Positions 9,066-21,195 of a DNA stretch of 64,000 bases are shown in pieces (position 1 is the stretch's first letter; each line of letters opens with the position of its first letter). The notes below the pieces were generated by a model. It saw only the letters and a program-made list of their open reading frames with translations. It was not told where the DNA came from and did not search any database. The translations under genes were made by a program, and so were the position numbers. This DNA is from Arsenophonus sp. (lineage in GTDB: Bacteria; Pseudomonadota; Gammaproteobacteria; Enterobacterales; Enterobacteriaceae), in the NCBI GenBank assembly GCA_031446085.1, contig CP132901.1, positions 451,135-515,134 of the forward strand. Direction: 5' to 3'.

Positions 9066-10151
9066 ATGGAAAACATCATAGCCATAATAAATAAAAGTGC
9101 TATAAGACATAATTTAAAATTCATAAAAAAAAAAACAAAAAAAAAAATAATGACAATTGTTAAATCAAATGCTTATGGACATGGTTTATTAAAAACATCA
9201 AAAATAATTCAAGATTTAACTGACTATTTTGGAGTTGCAAAAATAAAAGAAGCAATATTACTAAAAAAAAGTGGAATATATAAACCTATATTAATTTTAT
9301 CAGGTTTTATAAAAGAAAAAGAATTAAAAATTATAACAAAATATAATTTTCATACTGTAATTCATCATATAGAACAATTAAATATACTAAAAAAAACCGA
9401 TATAAAAAAAAAAATTAATATTTGGATGAAAATAGATACAGGCATGCATAGATTAGGAATTAGAATGGAAGAATCAGAAATTTTTTATAAAAAATTAATA
9501 CAATGTACCAATGTACAAAACCCAATAAATATTATTAGCCATTTTAGTCAAGCAGATAATTTTTTAAAATCTAGTACACAAACTAAAAAAGAATTAAATA
9601 ACTTTTTTTATTTTATAAAAAAAAAATCAGGATTAAAATCCATTGCTTCATCTTCATCAATATTATTATATCCAAAATCATATCTAAATTTAATTCGTCC
9701 AGGAATTATTACATATGGAATTTCACCAATTAAAAATAAAATAGGAAAAAATTTTGGATTAAAATCGGTGATGAAATTAAAATCTTTTTTAATATCCATA
9801 AAAAAACATAAATATGGAGAATCAGTTGGTTATCATGGATTATGGATCAGTAAAAAAAATACATATATCGGAATTATTTCTATTGGTTATGGAGACGGAT
9901 ATCCACAAAGTGTTCCATTTGGAACACCTGTATTAATTGGAGGTAAAAGAGTTCCAATTATTGGTAAAATATCTATGAATATGATTACAGTAGATTTAGG
10001 AATTAATCATAATTTTTATATAGGACAAGAAGTAATTATATGGGGTTCTTCATCACTTCCTATAGAAAAAATTGAAAAATATACTGGAATTAGTAGTTAT
10101 TCATTATTAACGCAATTAAATAATCGAATAGCCTTTAAATATGTAAAATAA
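9066..10151 (+). CDS. alr: Alanine racemase
   Basis: Alr is a PLP enzyme that makes D-alanine for peptidoglycan. The 361 residues (359 in E. coli) include the PLP lysine motif IVKSNAYGHG near residue 33, WMKIDTGMHRLG, the C-terminal GYGDGYP and GKISMNMITVDLG. The catalytic-tyrosine segment aligns with SVGYHG. It follows dnaB as in E. coli. Its retention, with MreB, argues that the symbiont still builds a cell wall. It would itself depend on the B6 genes in this window. Confidence 0.96.
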   Translation: MENIIAIINKSAIRHNLKFIKKKTKKKIMTIVKSNAYGHGLLKTSKIIQDLTDYFGVAKIKEAILLKKSGIYKPILILSGFIKEKELKIITKYNFHTVIHHIEQLNILKKTDIKKKINIWMKIDTGMHRLGIRMEESEIFYKKLIQCTNVQNPINIISHFSQADNFLKSSTQTKKELNNFFYFIKKKSGLKSIASSSSILLYPKSYLNLIRPGIITYGISPIKNKIGKNFGLKSVMKLKSFLISIKKHKYGESVGYHGLWISKKNTYIGIISIGYGDGYPQSVPFGTPVLIGGKRVPIIGKISMNMITVDLGINHNFYIGQEVIIWGSSSLPIEKIEKYTGISSYSLLTQLNNRIAFKYVK

Positions 10152-10172
10152 AAAAATTTATATATTAACTAT

Positions 10173-10215
10173 TTTAATAGACATCTTATTGATGAAAATT
10201 AAGATGTCTATTAAA
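10173..10215. terminator. Bidirectional terminator between alr and rpoC
   Basis: A perfect 16-bp stem (10173-10188 with 10200-10215) encloses an 11-base loop. On the + strand it is followed within a few bases by seven T (10220-10226), serving alr. Leftward it lies 21 bases beyond the rpoC stop. The arms include the relatively GC-containing core AGACATC. Confidence 0.75.
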
Positions 10216-10235
10216 TAAATTTTTTTAATAACAAA

Positions 10236-13200
10236 TTACTTATAATCTAAATGGTTTGATTGTGCGTTTAATAATTCTGTTAAATCTTTAGTAGCTTTCT
10301 GATCTGATTTTTTATTAGAGGAATTTGTTTTTTTTTCATTTGGGATTAAATTTTGACGGTGAATACGCTCTTGATGATAAGAATACCCTGTACCTGCAGG
10401 AATTAATCGACCAACAATTACATTCTCTTTTAACCCTCTTAAATCATCTTTTTTACTAGCAACTGCAGCTTCAGTAAGAACACGCGTTGTTTCTTGAAAC
10501 GACGCAGCTGAAATAAAAGAATCTGTAGATAATGAAGCTTTAGTAATTCCCAATAAATCACGATTAAAAGTAGCAGGGACCTTTCCATTTTTTTTTAATT
10601 TTTTATTTTCTAATTTTACACGAGAATATTCTATTTGCTCTCCTTCTAAAAATGTAGAATCACCTGAATTAAGAATTGTTACTTTTCTTAACATTTGACG
10701 CACTATAACTTCAATATGTTTATCATTAATTTTTACTCCTTGAAGTCTATATACCTCTTGTACTTCATTAGTAATATAACGCGCTACTGCATGTGCTCCT
10801 CTCAATCTTAAAATATCGTGAGGAGATTCTGGACCATCAGAAATCACATCTCCTTTTTCTACTCTCTCTCCTTCAAATACATTTAATTGACGCCATTTAG
10901 GAATCATTTCTTCATGAAAATAACTACTTTCATCACCAGTAGTAGGGGTAATAACCAAACGACGCTTTCCTTTAGTTTCCTTTCCAAATGAAACAATTCC
11001 AGTAATTTCTGCTAGAATAGCAGGTTCTTTAGGTTTTCTAGCCTCAAATAAATCTGCTACTCTTGGTAATCCACCAGTAATATCCTTTGTTCCAGAAGAT
11101 TCTTGAGGTATTCTAGCTAAAATATCTCCAACATTAATAACAGATAAATTTTCTAACTGAATAATAGCTTTTCCAGGTAAAAAATATTGTGCTGGCATAT
11201 CTGTTCCTGGAATTAAAATATCATCTCCATTTTCATCAATAATACGTAATGCTGGACGTAAATCTTTAGCTACAGTTGTTCTTTCAGATGTATCTAAAAC
11301 AACAATAGAAGATAATCCTGTTAATTCATCAGTTTGCCTTATAATAGATTGCCCATCTATCATATCAAAAAATGATACTATTCCTGCAACTTCACTGATT
11401 ACCGGCAAAGTATGTGGATCCCAATTTGCAACAATTTCATTACTAACAACAGTATCTTGATTACCTTTACTTAATGATGCTCCATAAGGAAGATTGTAAC
11501 GCTCTTTCGTTCTATTAAACTCATCAACAATTGTAAGTTCAGTATTTCTTGATGTTATAACAAGAAAACCTTGAGAATTTTTTACAAATTTAGCATTAAC
11601 TAGCTTAATTATTCCTTTATTATGTACTTGAATACAAGAAGCAGCCGCAGCACGAGATGCAGCTCCTCCAATATGAAAAGTACGCATAGTTAGCTGTGTA
11701 CCAGGTTCACCAATAGATTGAGCTGCAATTACTCCAATTGCTTCTCCTTTATTAATTAAATGACCTCTTGCTAAATCTCTTCCATAACATTTTGCGCAAA
11801 CTCCAAAATAAGTTTCACAACTTACTACAGATCTAACTTTTATACTGTCTACTGAATAAAATTCTAATTGATCACAATATTTTTCATTAATTAATGTATT
11901 ACGCGATATTAAAATATCTTTTGTTCCAGGAATAAAAACATCTTCTGCAGAAACTCGACCCAACACACGTTCTCTTAATGGCTCTTTTACATCAGCACCT
12001 TCAATCACTGGAGTAATTAATATTCCATCATATGTCCCACAATCATCTTGTGTAATAACTAAATCTTGAGCAACATCTACTAATCTACGAGTTAAATAAC
12101 CAGAGTTAGCTGTTTTTAAAGCTGTATCTGCTAAACCTTTTCTAGCACCATGAGTAGAAATAAAAAATTGCAATACATTTAAACCTTCTCTAAAATTTGC
12201 TGTAATTGGAGTTTCTATAATTGATCCATCAGGTTTTGCCATTAATCCACGCATTCCAGCTAATTGACGAATTTGAGCTGCAGAACCACGAGCACCTGAA
12301 TCAGCCATCATAAATATATTATTAAATGAAATTTGTTTTTTTACTTTCCCATGATTAGTATATACTATTTCTGTAGATAAGTTTTTCATCATTGCATTAG
12401 CAACACGTTCATTTGCAGCAGCCCAAATATCAATGACTTTATTATATCGTTCACCAGCTGTAACTAATCCAGATTGAAACTGATCTTGAATATCTGCAAC
12501 TTCAATCTCTGCTTCAGCAATAATATCTGATTTTTTCTTAGGTATCACCATATCATCAATACCAACAGATGCACCAGAACGTGTAGCAAAATTAAAACCA
12601 GTATACATTATTTGATCAGCAAAATTCACAGTAGATTTTAATCCTAACACACGATAACAAGTATTTAACATCTTAGAAATAGCTTTTTTACCTAATGGTT
12701 GATTAATTAATGAATATGGTAATCCTTTTGGAACAATCATCCATAAAATAGCACGACCAATAGTCGTATCAATTAGTTTTGAACAAATATTTTTTTTACC
12801 GTTTTCATCAAAAAATTCTTCTTTAATTCGAACTTTTACACGAGCATGTAAAGAAGCAAAATTAGAATGATAAACATGTTCTGCTTCTTTTGGTCCAGAT
12901 AATATCATACCTTCACCAATAACATTAATTGCATCTCTAGTCATATAATATAACCCTAATACTACATCTTGAGATGGAACTATGATTGGTTCTCCACTTG
13001 CTGGAGATAAAATATTATTAGTAGACATCATTAAAGCTCTAGCTTCTAATTGTGCCTCTAATGTTAGAGGTACATGCACTGCCATTTGATCTCCATCAAA
13101 ATCAGCATTATAAGCTGCACAAACTAAAGGGTGTAATTGAATTGCTTTCCCTTCAATTAGTAAAGGTTCAAAAGCTTGTATGCCAAGACGATGTAAAGTA

Positions 13201-14480
13201 GGTGCACGATTTAACATCACTGGATGTTCTTTGATCACTTCATCTAAAATATCCCAAACAACAGGTTCTTCACGTTCAACCATTTTTTTCGCTGCTTTAA
13301 TAGTTGTCGCTAATCCATTAAATTCCAATTTACCATAAATAAAAGGCTTAAATAACTCTAAAGCCATTCTTTTAGGTAAACCACATTGGTGTAATCTTAA
13401 ATAAGAACCAACAGTAATAACAGATCTTCCAGAATAATCAACACGTTTTCCAAGTAAATTTTGACGAAATCTTCCCTGTTTTCCTTTAATCATATCTGCT
13501 AAAGATTTCAAAGGACGTTTGTTAGAACCTGTAATTGCTCTTCCACGACGACCATTATCCAATAATGCATCTACAGCTTCTTGTAACATTCTTTTTTCAT
13601 TACGTAATATAATTTCTGGAGCTGATAAATCTAATAATCTTTTTAATCTATTATTTCTATTTATTACTCTTCGATATAAATCATTTAAATCAGAAGTTGC
13701 GAAACGACCACCGTCTAAAGGAACAAGAGGACGCAAATCTGGAGGTAACACAGGTAAAACATTTAAAATCATCCATTCTGGTTTATTAGTAGACTGAATA
13801 AATGCCTCTAATAATTTTATACGTTTAGTTATTTTTTTTCTTTTAGTTTCAGAATGAATAACATTTAATTCTCCATGTAATTTCTCACATTCCTTGATTA
13901 AATTTATTTTTTTTAACAAATTTTGAATAGCTTCTGCACCCATTTTAGCATCAAAATCATCTCCAAATTCTTCTAAAGCATCAAGATATTGCTCTTCGGT
14001 TAAAACTTGTCTACATTGTAATGTTGTTAATCCTTCTTCGATCACAACATAAGATTCAAAATATAATACACGTTCAATATCTCTTAAAGGCATATCTAGT
14101 AATAATCCAATGCGAGAAGGTAGAGATTTTAGAAACCAAATATGAGCTACCGGAGATGCTAATTCAATATGACCCATTCTATCTCTTCTAACTTTTGTTT
14201 GTGTTACTTCGACGCCACATTTTTCACAAATAACACCCCTGTGTTTCAAACGTTTATATTTACCACACAAACATTCATAATCTTTTATAGGACCAAAAAT
14301 ACGAGCACAAAAAAGACCATCTCGCTCTGGTTTAAACGTTCTATAATTGATTGTTTCAGGCTTTTTTACTTCTCCAAAAGACCATGATCTAATCATATCA
14401 GGAGAAGCTAAAGCAATTTTAATTGCATTAAATTCTTCGTTCCTTGTTTGTACTTTTAAAAATTTTAATAAATCTCTCAC
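10236..14480 (-). CDS. rpoC: RNA polymerase beta' subunit
   Basis: RpoC is the beta' subunit holding the catalytic Mg. The 1414 residues (1407 in E. coli) are collinear. Visible are the zinc ribbon [20 protein letters not shown] (residues ~70-88), the catalytic loop NADFDGD, the bridge-helix and trigger-loop region, and the second zinc site with [13 protein letters not shown]. The start is GTG at 14480, the same codon E. coli uses, preceded by GGGAG and eight T. It ends the leftward str-rif block and lies 59 bases after rpoB, with a palindrome between them. Confidence 0.99.
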   Translation of the reverse strand: MRDLLKFLKVQTRNEEFNAIKIALASPDMIRSWSFGEVKKPETINYRTFKPERDGLFCARIFGPIKDYECLCGKYKRLKHRGVICEKCGVEVTQTKVRRDRMGHIELASPVAHIWFLKSLPSRIGLLLDMPLRDIERVLYFESYVVIEEGLTTLQCRQVLTEEQYLDALEEFGDDFDAKMGAEAIQNLLKKINLIKECEKLHGELNVIHSETKRKKITKRIKLLEAFIQSTNKPEWMILNVLPVLPPDLRPLVPLDGGRFATSDLNDLYRRVINRNNRLKRLLDLSAPEIILRNEKRMLQEAVDALLDNGRRGRAITGSNKRPLKSLADMIKGKQGRFRQNLLGKRVDYSGRSVITVGSYLRLHQCGLPKRMALELFKPFIYGKLEFNGLATTIKAAKKMVEREEPVVWDILDEVIKEHPVMLNRAPTLHRLGIQAFEPLLIEGKAIQLHPLVCAAYNADFDGDQMAVHVPLTLEAQLEARALMMSTNNILSPASGEPIIVPSQDVVLGLYYMTRDAINVIGEGMILSGPKEAEHVYHSNFASLHARVKVRIKEEFFDENGKKNICSKLIDTTIGRAILWMIVPKGLPYSLINQPLGKKAISKMLNTCYRVLGLKSTVNFADQIMYTGFNFATRSGASVGIDDMVIPKKKSDIIAEAEIEVADIQDQFQSGLVTAGERYNKVIDIWAAANERVANAMMKNLSTEIVYTNHGKVKKQISFNNIFMMADSGARGSAAQIRQLAGMRGLMAKPDGSIIETPITANFREGLNVLQFFISTHGARKGLADTALKTANSGYLTRRLVDVAQDLVITQDDCGTYDGILITPVIEGADVKEPLRERVLGRVSAEDVFIPGTKDILISRNTLINEKYCDQLEFYSVDSIKVRSVVSCETYFGVCAKCYGRDLARGHLINKGEAIGVIAAQSIGEPGTQLTMRTFHIGGAASRAAAASCIQVHNKGIIKLVNAKFVKNSQGFLVITSRNTELTIVDEFNRTKERYNLPYGASLSKGNQDTVVSNEIVANWDPHTLPVISEVAGIVSFFDMIDGQSIIRQTDELTGLSSIVVLDTSERTTVAKDLRPALRIIDENGDDILIPGTDMPAQYFLPGKAIIQLENLSVINVGDILARIPQESSGTKDITGGLPRVADLFEARKPKEPAILAEITGIVSFGKETKGKRRLVITPTTGDESSYFHEEMIPKWRQLNVFEGERVEKGDVISDGPESPHDILRLRGAHAVARYITNEVQEVYRLQGVKINDKHIEVIVRQMLRKVTILNSGDSTFLEGEQIEYSRVKLENKKLKKNGKVPATFNRDLLGITKASLSTDSFISAASFQETTRVLTEAAVASKKDDLRGLKENVIVGRLIPAGTGYSYHQERIHRQNLIPNEKKTNSSNKKSDQKATKDLTELLNAQSNHLDYK

Positions 14481-14504
14481 AAAAAAAACTCCCGATAAAG
14501 AAAA

Positions 14505-14530
14505 ATCTTTTTATTTATAAATAAAAAGAT
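14505..14530 (-). promoter_or_regulatory. Perfect palindrome in the rpoB-rpoC gap
   Basis: A 26-base perfect palindrome (13-bp arms, ATCTTTTTATTTA and its complement) fills the gap between the rpoB stop and the rpoC ribosome site. Reading leftward it is followed directly by TTTTTCTTT, so it resembles a weak intrinsic terminator or attenuator. It could instead be an mRNA processing or stabilising stem. Confidence 0.5.
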
Positions 14531-14539
14531 AAAATTCTT

Positions 14540-17500
14540 TTATTCATCTTCAAGTTCAATATTAATTGCTAATGAACGAATTTCTTTTAATAAAACATTA
14601 AAAGATTCAGGCATACCTGGAATCATTTGATGATTGCAATCTACAATGTTTTTATACATTTTAGTTCTTCCACTAACATCATCAGATTTTACAGTTAACA
14701 TTTCTTGTAAAGTATATGCGGCACCATAAGCTTCTAATGCCCAAACTTCCATTTCACCAAATCTTTGTCCTCCAAATTGGGCTTTACCTCCTAATGGTTG
14801 TTGTGTTACTAAACTATATGAACCAGTAGATCTTGCATGCATTTTATCATCTACAAGATGATTTAGTTTTAACATATACATATATCCTACTGTTACAGGA
14901 CGTTCAAATTTTTCTCCTGTACGACCATCATATAAAGTAATTTGTCCAGAAATTGGTAAATCTGCTAATAACAATAATTCTTTAATTTCCTTTTCATTCG
15001 CACCATCAAAAACTGGAGTAGCAATAGGAATACCTTTTCTAATATTTTTAGCTAAATTAATAATTTCTTTGTCAGTAAAAGTATCAAAATCTATTTTTTG
15101 ACGAGGAGATTCTCCTAAATTATATGCTTTATTTAAAAATTTTTTTATTTTTTGAATATTTTCATTTTTTTTTAACATCAAATTAATTTTATCACCAATA
15201 CCTTTGGCAGCCATTCCTAAATGAGTTTCCAAAATTTGTCCAATATTCATTCTTGAAGGAACACCTAATGGATTTAATACAATATCAACTGGATTTCCAT
15301 TTTGATCATATGGCATATCTTCAATAGGATTAATTTTTGAAACTACTCCCTTATTACCATGACGACCTGCCATTTTATCACCAGGCTGAATTTGACGTTT
15401 TACAGCTAAATAAACTTTGACAATCTTTAATATACCTGGAGCTAAATCATCACCCTGAGTAATTTTAGCTTGTTTGATTTTAAGTTTTTTTTTAAATTTC
15501 ATTTTTAATGCATTATATTGATTAATTAATTTATCCAATAATTTTTGATTACTTTGATGATTTAACGGTATTTTTAACCATTTTTCATAAGATAATTTTC
15601 TTAACTTCATTAAAGAAATACCATCATTAATCAACAATGTACGAATTTGCATAAATAATCCGTCTTCAAATATTCGAAATTCTTCAGATAAATCTTTTTC
15701 AATATTTTTAAGTTGCATTTCTTCTATTTCTAATGCTCTCTTATCTTTTTTGATCCCATCACGAGTAAAAATTTGCACATCTATTATGGTACCAGATACC
15801 CCATTAGGAACACGTAGTGAAGAATCTTTAACATCTGATGCTTTTTCACCAAAAATAGCTCTTAACAATTTTTCTTCTGGAGTTAATTGTGTTTCTCCTT
15901 TTGGAGTAACTTTTCCAACTAATATATCTCCACCAGTTACTTCAGCACCAATATATACTATACCAGATTCATCTAATTTAGATAATGCATTTTCTCCTAC
16001 ATTAGGAATATCGGATGTAATTTCTTCAGCACCTAATTTAGTATCACGTGATATACAAGCTAATTCCTGAATATGAATAGTAGTAAATCTATCTTCTTGA
16101 ACTACTTTTTCTGAAATTAAGATTGAATCTTCAAAATTATAACCATTCCAAGGCATAAATGCGACTCGCATATTTTGACCAAGTGCTAATTCTCCTAAAT
16201 CTGTAGATGGACCATCTGCTAGTACATCACCACGTTCTATTTTTTCATTTAATACAATACAAGGCATTTGATTAATACAAGTATTTTGATTAGACCTTGT
16301 ATATTTAACTAAATTATAAATATCAATACTTGATTTTCCAGAATCTATTTCATTTTCATTGACTTTGACAACAATTCGAGAAGCATCAACATATTGAATA
16401 ATTCCACCACGTTTTGCAACTACAGTAACACCAGAATCTACTGCAACAGAACGTTCCATTCCTGTACCAATTAATGGTTTTTCAGAACGCAACGTAGGAA
16501 TTGCTTGACGTTGCATATTTGCACCCATCAATGCACGATTTGCATCATCATGCTCTAAAAAGGGAATCAAAGACGCACCAACTGAAACAATTTGTTGAGT
16601 AGAAACATCCATATAATTAATTTGATTACGATTAAATAAACTAGATTCTCCTTTATGACGACAAGTAATTAATTCTTCAACAAAACACCCCTGATTATCT
16701 AAAACTGTATTAGCTTGAGCAATAATAAAATTTCCTTCTTCAATTGCTGAAAGATAATGAATATTGTTAGTAACAATCCCATTTTTTACAACACGATAGG
16801 GAGTTTCTAAAAACCCATATTCATTAGTTTGTGCATATACAGATAATGAATTAATTAATCCTATGTTAGGACCTTCAGGAGTTTCAATAGGACAAACACG
16901 ACCATAATGTGTTGGATGCACATCGCGCACTTCAAATCCTGCTCTTTCACGTGTCAATCCTCCAGGACCTAACGCAGAAATACGTCTTTTATGTGTAATT
17001 TCAGATAATGGATTATTTTGATCCATAAATTGAGATAATTGACTAGAACCAAAAAATTCTTTTACTGTAGCAGAAATTAATTTAGGATTAATCATATCTT
17101 GAGGCATTAAAGTGTCTAAATCACCCAATGATAATCTTTCTTTTACAGCTCTATCCACACGTATTAAGCCTATTCTAAATTGATTTTCAGCCATTTCTCC
17201 AACTGAACGAACACGACGATTTCCTAAATGATCAATATCATCTACTTCTCCTTTTCCATTTCTAATATCTATTAATTTCTTTATTACATCTATAATATCT
17301 GAATTACTTAAAATACTGGAACCTAAATTAGTTCTTCTATCTAAAGACCGATTAAATTTCATCCTTCCAACAACAGAAAGATCGTATTTATCTTCAGAAA
17401 AAAATAAATTTTCAAATAAATTTTCTGCAGCTTCACGAGTAGGAGGCTCACCAGGACGCATCATACGATAAATTTCCATTAAAGCACTTAATTTGTCATA

Positions 17501-18568
17501 AGATGTATCAATACGTAACGTATCAGAAATATAACCACCATGATCTAAATCATTAATAAACAAAAATTCTAATTTTTTATAACCATTTTTTTTTAAACTT
17601 AAAATATTTTCTAAAGAAACTTTAGTATTTGCTGAACAAATCAAATTACCTGTATTTATCTCAAAAAAATCTTTTGATATTACCTTTCCAATAATATACT
17701 CACAAGGAACTTCAATGCAGTCAATTTTATCTTTTTTTAATTGTTCAATATGACGTGAAGTAATTCTTCTTCCTTTTTGAATGTAAACTTGTCCATCTAT
17801 AATAAAATCAAAAGATGCTGATTCTCCACGTAATCTTTCAGGTATTAAAACCATAAAAAATTTTTCATTAACAATGTTAATTACTATTTTTTTGAAAAAA
17901 ATATTTAATATCTCCTCTACACTGTAATTCATTGCTCTTAAAATAATAGTTGCTGGTAATTTTCGACGCCTATCAATACGAACAAAAAGATTATCTTTTG
18001 GATCAAATTCAAAATCTAACCATGATCCACGATAAGGTATAATTCTCGCATTATATAAAACTTTTCCAGAAGAATGAGTTTTCCCTTTATCACTATCAAA
18101 AAATACTCCAGGACTACGATGTAATTGAGATACTACAACACGTTCAATACCGTTAATAATAAATGTACCATTATTTGTCATTAATGGTATTTCTCCCATA
18201 TAAACTTCCTGTTCTTTAATATTTTTTACTTTACTATCAAAAGATTCACGATCATAAATTATTAGCCTTAATTTAACACGTAAAGGAGCAGAATATGTCA
18301 TTCCACGAACTTGACATTCTTTAACATCAAATATAGAATCATCTAATCTATAACTAATATATTGTAATTCTGCATTCCCATTGTAACTTAAAATAGGAAA
18401 AATAGAATTAAAAGCAGATTCTAGTCCATGTTTACCAGTCAGATCACGTTTGATAAATTTTTGAAATGAATCTATTTGAATAGATAAAAGATAAGGAACA
18501 TTTAAAACCTGTGGACGTTTACCAAAATCTTTACGAATTCGTTTTTTTTCAGTATAAGAGTAATTCAT
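14540..18568 (-). CDS. rpoB: RNA polymerase beta subunit
   Basis: RpoB is the beta subunit and contains the rifampicin pocket. From the chosen start the product has 1342 residues, equal to E. coli. It begins [20 protein letters not shown], exactly like E. coli; the frame extends 20 codons further upstream (18628) without homology. GAGGGG four to five bases ahead of 18568 is a strong ribosome site and decides the start. The rifampicin region reads [30 protein letters not shown] with no obvious resistance substitution. The C-terminus ends in an acidic LEDE as in the family. Confidence 0.99.
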   Translation of the reverse strand: MNYSYTEKKRIRKDFGKRPQVLNVPYLLSIQIDSFQKFIKRDLTGKHGLESAFNSIFPILSYNGNAELQYISYRLDDSIFDVKECQVRGMTYSAPLRVKLRLIIYDRESFDSKVKNIKEQEVYMGEIPLMTNNGTFIINGIERVVVSQLHRSPGVFFDSDKGKTHSSGKVLYNARIIPYRGSWLDFEFDPKDNLFVRIDRRRKLPATIILRAMNYSVEEILNIFFKKIVINIVNEKFFMVLIPERLRGESASFDFIIDGQVYIQKGRRITSRHIEQLKKDKIDCIEVPCEYIIGKVISKDFFEINTGNLICSANTKVSLENILSLKKNGYKKLEFLFINDLDHGGYISDTLRIDTSYDKLSALMEIYRMMRPGEPPTREAAENLFENLFFSEDKYDLSVVGRMKFNRSLDRRTNLGSSILSNSDIIDVIKKLIDIRNGKGEVDDIDHLGNRRVRSVGEMAENQFRIGLIRVDRAVKERLSLGDLDTLMPQDMINPKLISATVKEFFGSSQLSQFMDQNNPLSEITHKRRISALGPGGLTRERAGFEVRDVHPTHYGRVCPIETPEGPNIGLINSLSVYAQTNEYGFLETPYRVVKNGIVTNNIHYLSAIEEGNFIIAQANTVLDNQGCFVEELITCRHKGESSLFNRNQINYMDVSTQQIVSVGASLIPFLEHDDANRALMGANMQRQAIPTLRSEKPLIGTGMERSVAVDSGVTVVAKRGGIIQYVDASRIVVKVNENEIDSGKSSIDIYNLVKYTRSNQNTCINQMPCIVLNEKIERGDVLADGPSTDLGELALGQNMRVAFMPWNGYNFEDSILISEKVVQEDRFTTIHIQELACISRDTKLGAEEITSDIPNVGENALSKLDESGIVYIGAEVTGGDILVGKVTPKGETQLTPEEKLLRAIFGEKASDVKDSSLRVPNGVSGTIIDVQIFTRDGIKKDKRALEIEEMQLKNIEKDLSEEFRIFEDGLFMQIRTLLINDGISLMKLRKLSYEKWLKIPLNHQSNQKLLDKLINQYNALKMKFKKKLKIKQAKITQGDDLAPGILKIVKVYLAVKRQIQPGDKMAGRHGNKGVVSKINPIEDMPYDQNGNPVDIVLNPLGVPSRMNIGQILETHLGMAAKGIGDKINLMLKKNENIQKIKKFLNKAYNLGESPRQKIDFDTFTDKEIINLAKNIRKGIPIATPVFDGANEKEIKELLLLADLPISGQITLYDGRTGEKFERPVTVGYMYMLKLNHLVDDKMHARSTGSYSLVTQQPLGGKAQFGGQRFGEMEVWALEAYGAAYTLQEMLTVKSDDVSGRTKMYKNIVDCNHQMIPGMPESFNVLLKEIRSLAINIELEDE

Positions 18569-18728
18569 AAAACCCCTCAATTCATTTATTAGTATTTCAA
18601 TGTCTCGATTTTTAGAGTAAAAAAACAAATTTTCTCAATAGTTATTAAGATATTAATTTATATTTTTTGAATTCATAAAATTAATAAATGAATGACAATC
18701 AAATCAATTTCTCTTAAAGAAATTCAAG

Positions 18729-18747
18729 ATAGTATTAAAAATACTAT
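18729..18747 (-). promoter_or_regulatory. Small hairpin in the rplL-rpoB leader
   Basis: An 8-bp perfect stem (ATAGTATT and its complement) closes a three-base loop inside the 275-bp rplL-rpoB gap. It lies downstream of the GC-rich attenuator pair and may be part of the processed rpoB leader. The low complexity keeps confidence low. Confidence 0.35.
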
Positions 18748-18779
18748 AATTTTTGTATATTACTCTAAATATTCAGAGC

Positions 18780-18830
18780 AAAAACGGCTGGTGATTAGTA
18801 ACCACCAGCCGTCAGCCCTTTTATGGGCTG
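18780..18830 (-). terminator. Conserved rplL-rpoB attenuator (two GC-rich hairpins)
   Basis: Leftward, immediately after rplL, come two stems: a 6-bp stem (18813-18830, CAGCCC arms) and a 10-bp stem (18784-18812, ACGGCTGGTG arms, 9-base loop) followed by TTTTTG. This is the standard form of an intrinsic terminator. In E. coli the same gap carries a partial terminator whose stem also contains GGCTGGTGA, plus an RNase III site. This lets ribosomal protein mRNA exceed polymerase mRNA. The very high GC in this genome indicates selection. Confidence 0.85.
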
Positions 18831-18843
18831 CTATAAAATAACT

Positions 18844-19215
18844 TTATTGAAGTTCAACAGAAGCGCCTGCTTCTTCTATTATTTTTTTTATTTTTTCAGA
18901 TTCTTCTTTGTTAACAGATTCTTTAATTGTAACTGGAGCAGATTCAACCATATCTTTTGCTTCTTTTAATCCTAAACCAGTAATAGTACGAATAGCTTTG
19001 ATAGTAGAAATTTTGTTACTACCCATATTAGATAATATGATATTAAATTCTGTTTTTTCTTCTTTTTTTTCTACTTTTTCAACATTAGTCGTTTCTAAAT
19101 TATGAGATGCACTACTAATCCCAAACTTTTCTTCCATTAATTTAATCAGTTCCGTAATGTCCATAATAGACATCTTTGAAACTGCATTAATGATTTCTTC
19201 TTTTGTTAAAGGCAT
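18844..19215 (-). CDS. rplL: 50S ribosomal protein L7/L12
   Basis: L7/L12 forms the mobile stalk that recruits EF-Tu, EF-G and other GTPases. The product from 19215 has 123 residues (121 in E. coli). The N-terminal dimerisation domain ([27 protein letters not shown]) is followed by a hinge rich in Glu, Lys and Val rather than Ala, then the C-terminal domain [27 protein letters not shown]. The ATG at 19224 sits on top of AGGA, so the ATG three codons later, nine bases from AGGA, is preferred. It is followed by the rpoB attenuator. Confidence 0.96.
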   Translation of the reverse strand: MPLTKEEIINAVSKMSIMDITELIKLMEEKFGISSASHNLETTNVEKVEKKEEKTEFNIILSNMGSNKISTIKAIRTITGLGLKEAKDMVESAPVTIKESVNKEESEKIKKIIEEAGASVELQ

Positions 19216-19288
19216 AATGATCATTCCTATTATTTAATAGAATTAAATAATTAATAATAAAACATTTTATAAAATGTAAAAAAAAAAA

Positions 19289-19789
19289 TTAAAAAAATTG
19301 TTTTTTTTTATTCTGAATAAGTCGAAGTGTACGATATAATCTTAAAAAAGAAATTTCTTTTATCAAATTTAAAAATTTTGCTATTGCTTCCTCGTGAGTT
19401 GGTAAATATGCAAGTTCATCAAGATTTTTTTGAGAAAAAAATTGATTCTGAAATACACCTGCTAAAACTTTGAAATCTAAATTTTCTTTTTCAAAATTTT
19501 TTAATAATCGTGCCGCTGAACCAGGATTTTTTTTAGAAAAAGCAATTAATATTGGACCAATAAGAAATTTCTTTAAACATTCATATTGAGTATTTTGAAA
19601 TGCTATAGATGTAATTGTATTACGAACAACACGGATATCAATATTATTCACACGAGCATCTCTTCGAAGTTTTGTCATATTATTTACATTTATTTTTTTA
19701 AAATTTGCAATTACAACTGATAATGAATTTTCAATAATATGACGAATTTCAGAAAGAATAGCTGTTTTTTTTTTATATTTTAAAATCAT
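19289..19789 (-). CDS. rplJ: 50S ribosomal protein L10
   Basis: L10 anchors L7/L12 dimers to the 23S rRNA at the stalk base. The 166 residues match E. coli (165): MTKLRRDARVNNIDIRVVRNT, then FLIGPILIAFSKKNPGSAARLLKNF, and LAYLPTHEEAIAKFL before the C-terminal stalk-binding helix. In E. coli L10 represses its own mRNA through a structured leader. The 218-bp gap upstream here is low-complexity and I could not recognise that leader. Confidence 0.95.
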   Translation of the reverse strand: MILKYKKKTAILSEIRHIIENSLSVVIANFKKINVNNMTKLRRDARVNNIDIRVVRNTITSIAFQNTQYECLKKFLIGPILIAFSKKNPGSAARLLKNFEKENLDFKVLAGVFQNQFFSQKNLDELAYLPTHEEAIAKFLNLIKEISFLRLYRTLRLIQNKKKQFF

Positions 19790-19847
19790 TAAATTACCCA
19801 GCTCAAATTAATTAAATTTAATTTTATAAAAATTAATAAAAAAAAAT

Positions 19848-19877
19848 TTTATAAAACATAATTTTACTTGTATTCAA
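19848..19877 (-). promoter_or_regulatory. Candidate rplJ-rplL promoter
   Basis: Leftward, TTGAAT (19872-19877), an 18-base spacer and TATAAA (19848-19853) form a sigma70-like promoter about 60 bases before rplJ. E. coli has a separate promoter at the same place. Chance matches are common in such AT-rich DNA. Confidence 0.35.
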
Positions 19878-19898
19878 ACTTATTTTTTATTAAAAATA

Positions 19899-19920
19899 AT
19901 TAGTTATAGTAACAACTAAT
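19899..19920 (-). terminator. Weak hairpin after rplA
   Basis: A 7-bp stem (ATTAGTT with AACTAAT, 8-base loop) is followed leftward by TATTTTTAAT. It could partly terminate the rplK-rplA transcript ahead of the rplJ promoter. It is weak because the stem is short and AT-rich. Confidence 0.35.
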
Positions 19921-20007
19921 AAATACTTAATATCTTCTTCGATTTAAAATTATCTAAATTTATAAAAAATAAAAATTATTGATATATGTATATTACTTTA
20001 TTTTATA

Positions 20008-20706
20008 TTAAAATTCTATAGGATCAATATTAACTCCATATCCCATCGTTGTAGAAAGATAAATTTTCTTTATAAAAACATTTTTTACTGAAACAGGTTT
20101 TCTCTTTTTTACATCATGAAGCAAATTCAAAAAATTTTCTTTTAATTTATAGATATCAAAATCAATCTTTCCTATACTTGTATGTATTACAGCATTTTTA
20201 TCATTACGATAAAATATTTGTCCATTTTTAGCATTATATACCGATTTTGCTACATTATTAGTTATAGTTCCTAATTTAACATTGGGCATTAAACCCTTTG
20301 GTCCTAAAATTGAAGATAATGATCTTACTATTTTCATAGAATTTGATGTAGCTATAACAAGATCAAATTTTATTTGGTTCATTTTAATTTTGTTAACTAA
20401 ATCTTCCATTCCTATAAAATCTGCTCCATTTTTTTTTGCATCTTCTGCATCTTGACCACTAGCAAAAACAGCAATTTTTACTAATCGACCAGTTCCATAC
20501 TTTAAAATAGTAGTTCCTTTTATATTTTGATCAGATTTTTTAGGGTCAATAGATAGATTGATTGCAATGTCAAGACTTTCTACAAATTTAACAGTTGTAG
20601 AATCTTTCAATAACTTTATTGCTTCATCAATTTTATATAAATTAGATTTAGAATGCTTTATTTTTTTATTATGAAGATAACGCATTCTTCTAGTAAGTTT
20701 AATCAT
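20008..20706 (-). CDS. rplA: 50S ribosomal protein L1
   Basis: L1 builds the L1 stalk at the ribosomal E site; in E. coli it also represses the rplK-rplA mRNA. The 232 residues match (234 in E. coli): KFVESLDIAINLSIDPKKSDQNIKG, ASGQDAEDAKKNGADFIGMEDL, LGPKGLMPNVKLGTITNN and YRNDKNAVIHTSIGK. The start is the ATG at 20706 with AAGGA eleven bases upstream; the frame's earlier TTG is not needed. It begins 4 bases after the rplK stop, so translation is probably coupled. Confidence 0.96.
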   Translation of the reverse strand: MIKLTRRMRYLHNKKIKHSKSNLYKIDEAIKLLKDSTTVKFVESLDIAINLSIDPKKSDQNIKGTTILKYGTGRLVKIAVFASGQDAEDAKKNGADFIGMEDLVNKIKMNQIKFDLVIATSNSMKIVRSLSSILGPKGLMPNVKLGTITNNVAKSVYNAKNGQIFYRNDKNAVIHTSIGKIDFDIYKLKENFLNLLHDVKKRKPVSVKNVFIKKIYLSTTMGYGVNIDPIEF

Positions 20707-20710
20707 CAAA

Positions 20711-21139
20711 TTAATCCTTACAAACTATTCCAATAGAGCGCATTGTACCACTAATTGAACGTATCATTGCTTCAATATTGGAACCAGTCATATCAGAAGA
20801 TTTAATTTTAGCAATTTCGTAAATTTGTTTTTTTGTTATAGTACCTACAATAGAATGAGATGGTTTTTTTGATCCTAATTTAATACCAGCTGCTTTTTTT
20901 ATCAAAAAAGATGCAGGTGTACTTTTTAATATAAAAGTAAAAGAACGATCTGAATAAACAGTAATTATAACTGGAATAGGTAATCCTTTTTCAAATTTTT
21001 CTGTTCTAGAATTAAATTCTTTACAAAATTCTATAATCTTCACACCTTTTTGACCTAATGCTGGACCAATAGGAGGACTTGGATTAGCCATTCCTGCTCC
21101 AACTTGTAGTTTAATATAACTATCTATTTTTTTTGCCAT
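20711..21139 (-). CDS. rplK: 50S ribosomal protein L11
   Basis: L11 forms the GTPase-associated centre with 23S helices 43-44 and is needed in E. coli for RelA activation. The 142 residues equal the E. coli length. Diagnostic are [25 protein letters not shown] at the N-terminus, [13 protein letters not shown], and the C-terminal RNA-binding segment [25 protein letters not shown]. It follows nusG by 56 bases and runs straight into rplA. Confidence 0.98.
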   Translation of the reverse strand: MAKKIDSYIKLQVGAGMANPSPPIGPALGQKGVKIIEFCKEFNSRTEKFEKGLPIPVIITVYSDRSFTFILKSTPASFLIKKAAGIKLGSKKPSHSIVGTITKKQIYEIAKIKSSDMTGSNIEAMIRSISGTMRSIGIVCKD

Positions 21140-21195
21140 ACAATATTTCCTTGAAAATTTACAATAAACATGACAATTTTTTTAAATTTTTTGTT

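Noticed and set aside
19790-20007. Autoregulatory L10 leader upstream of rplJ
   Set aside because: Expected from E. coli, but I could not identify its kink-turn or conserved stem in this low-complexity gap.
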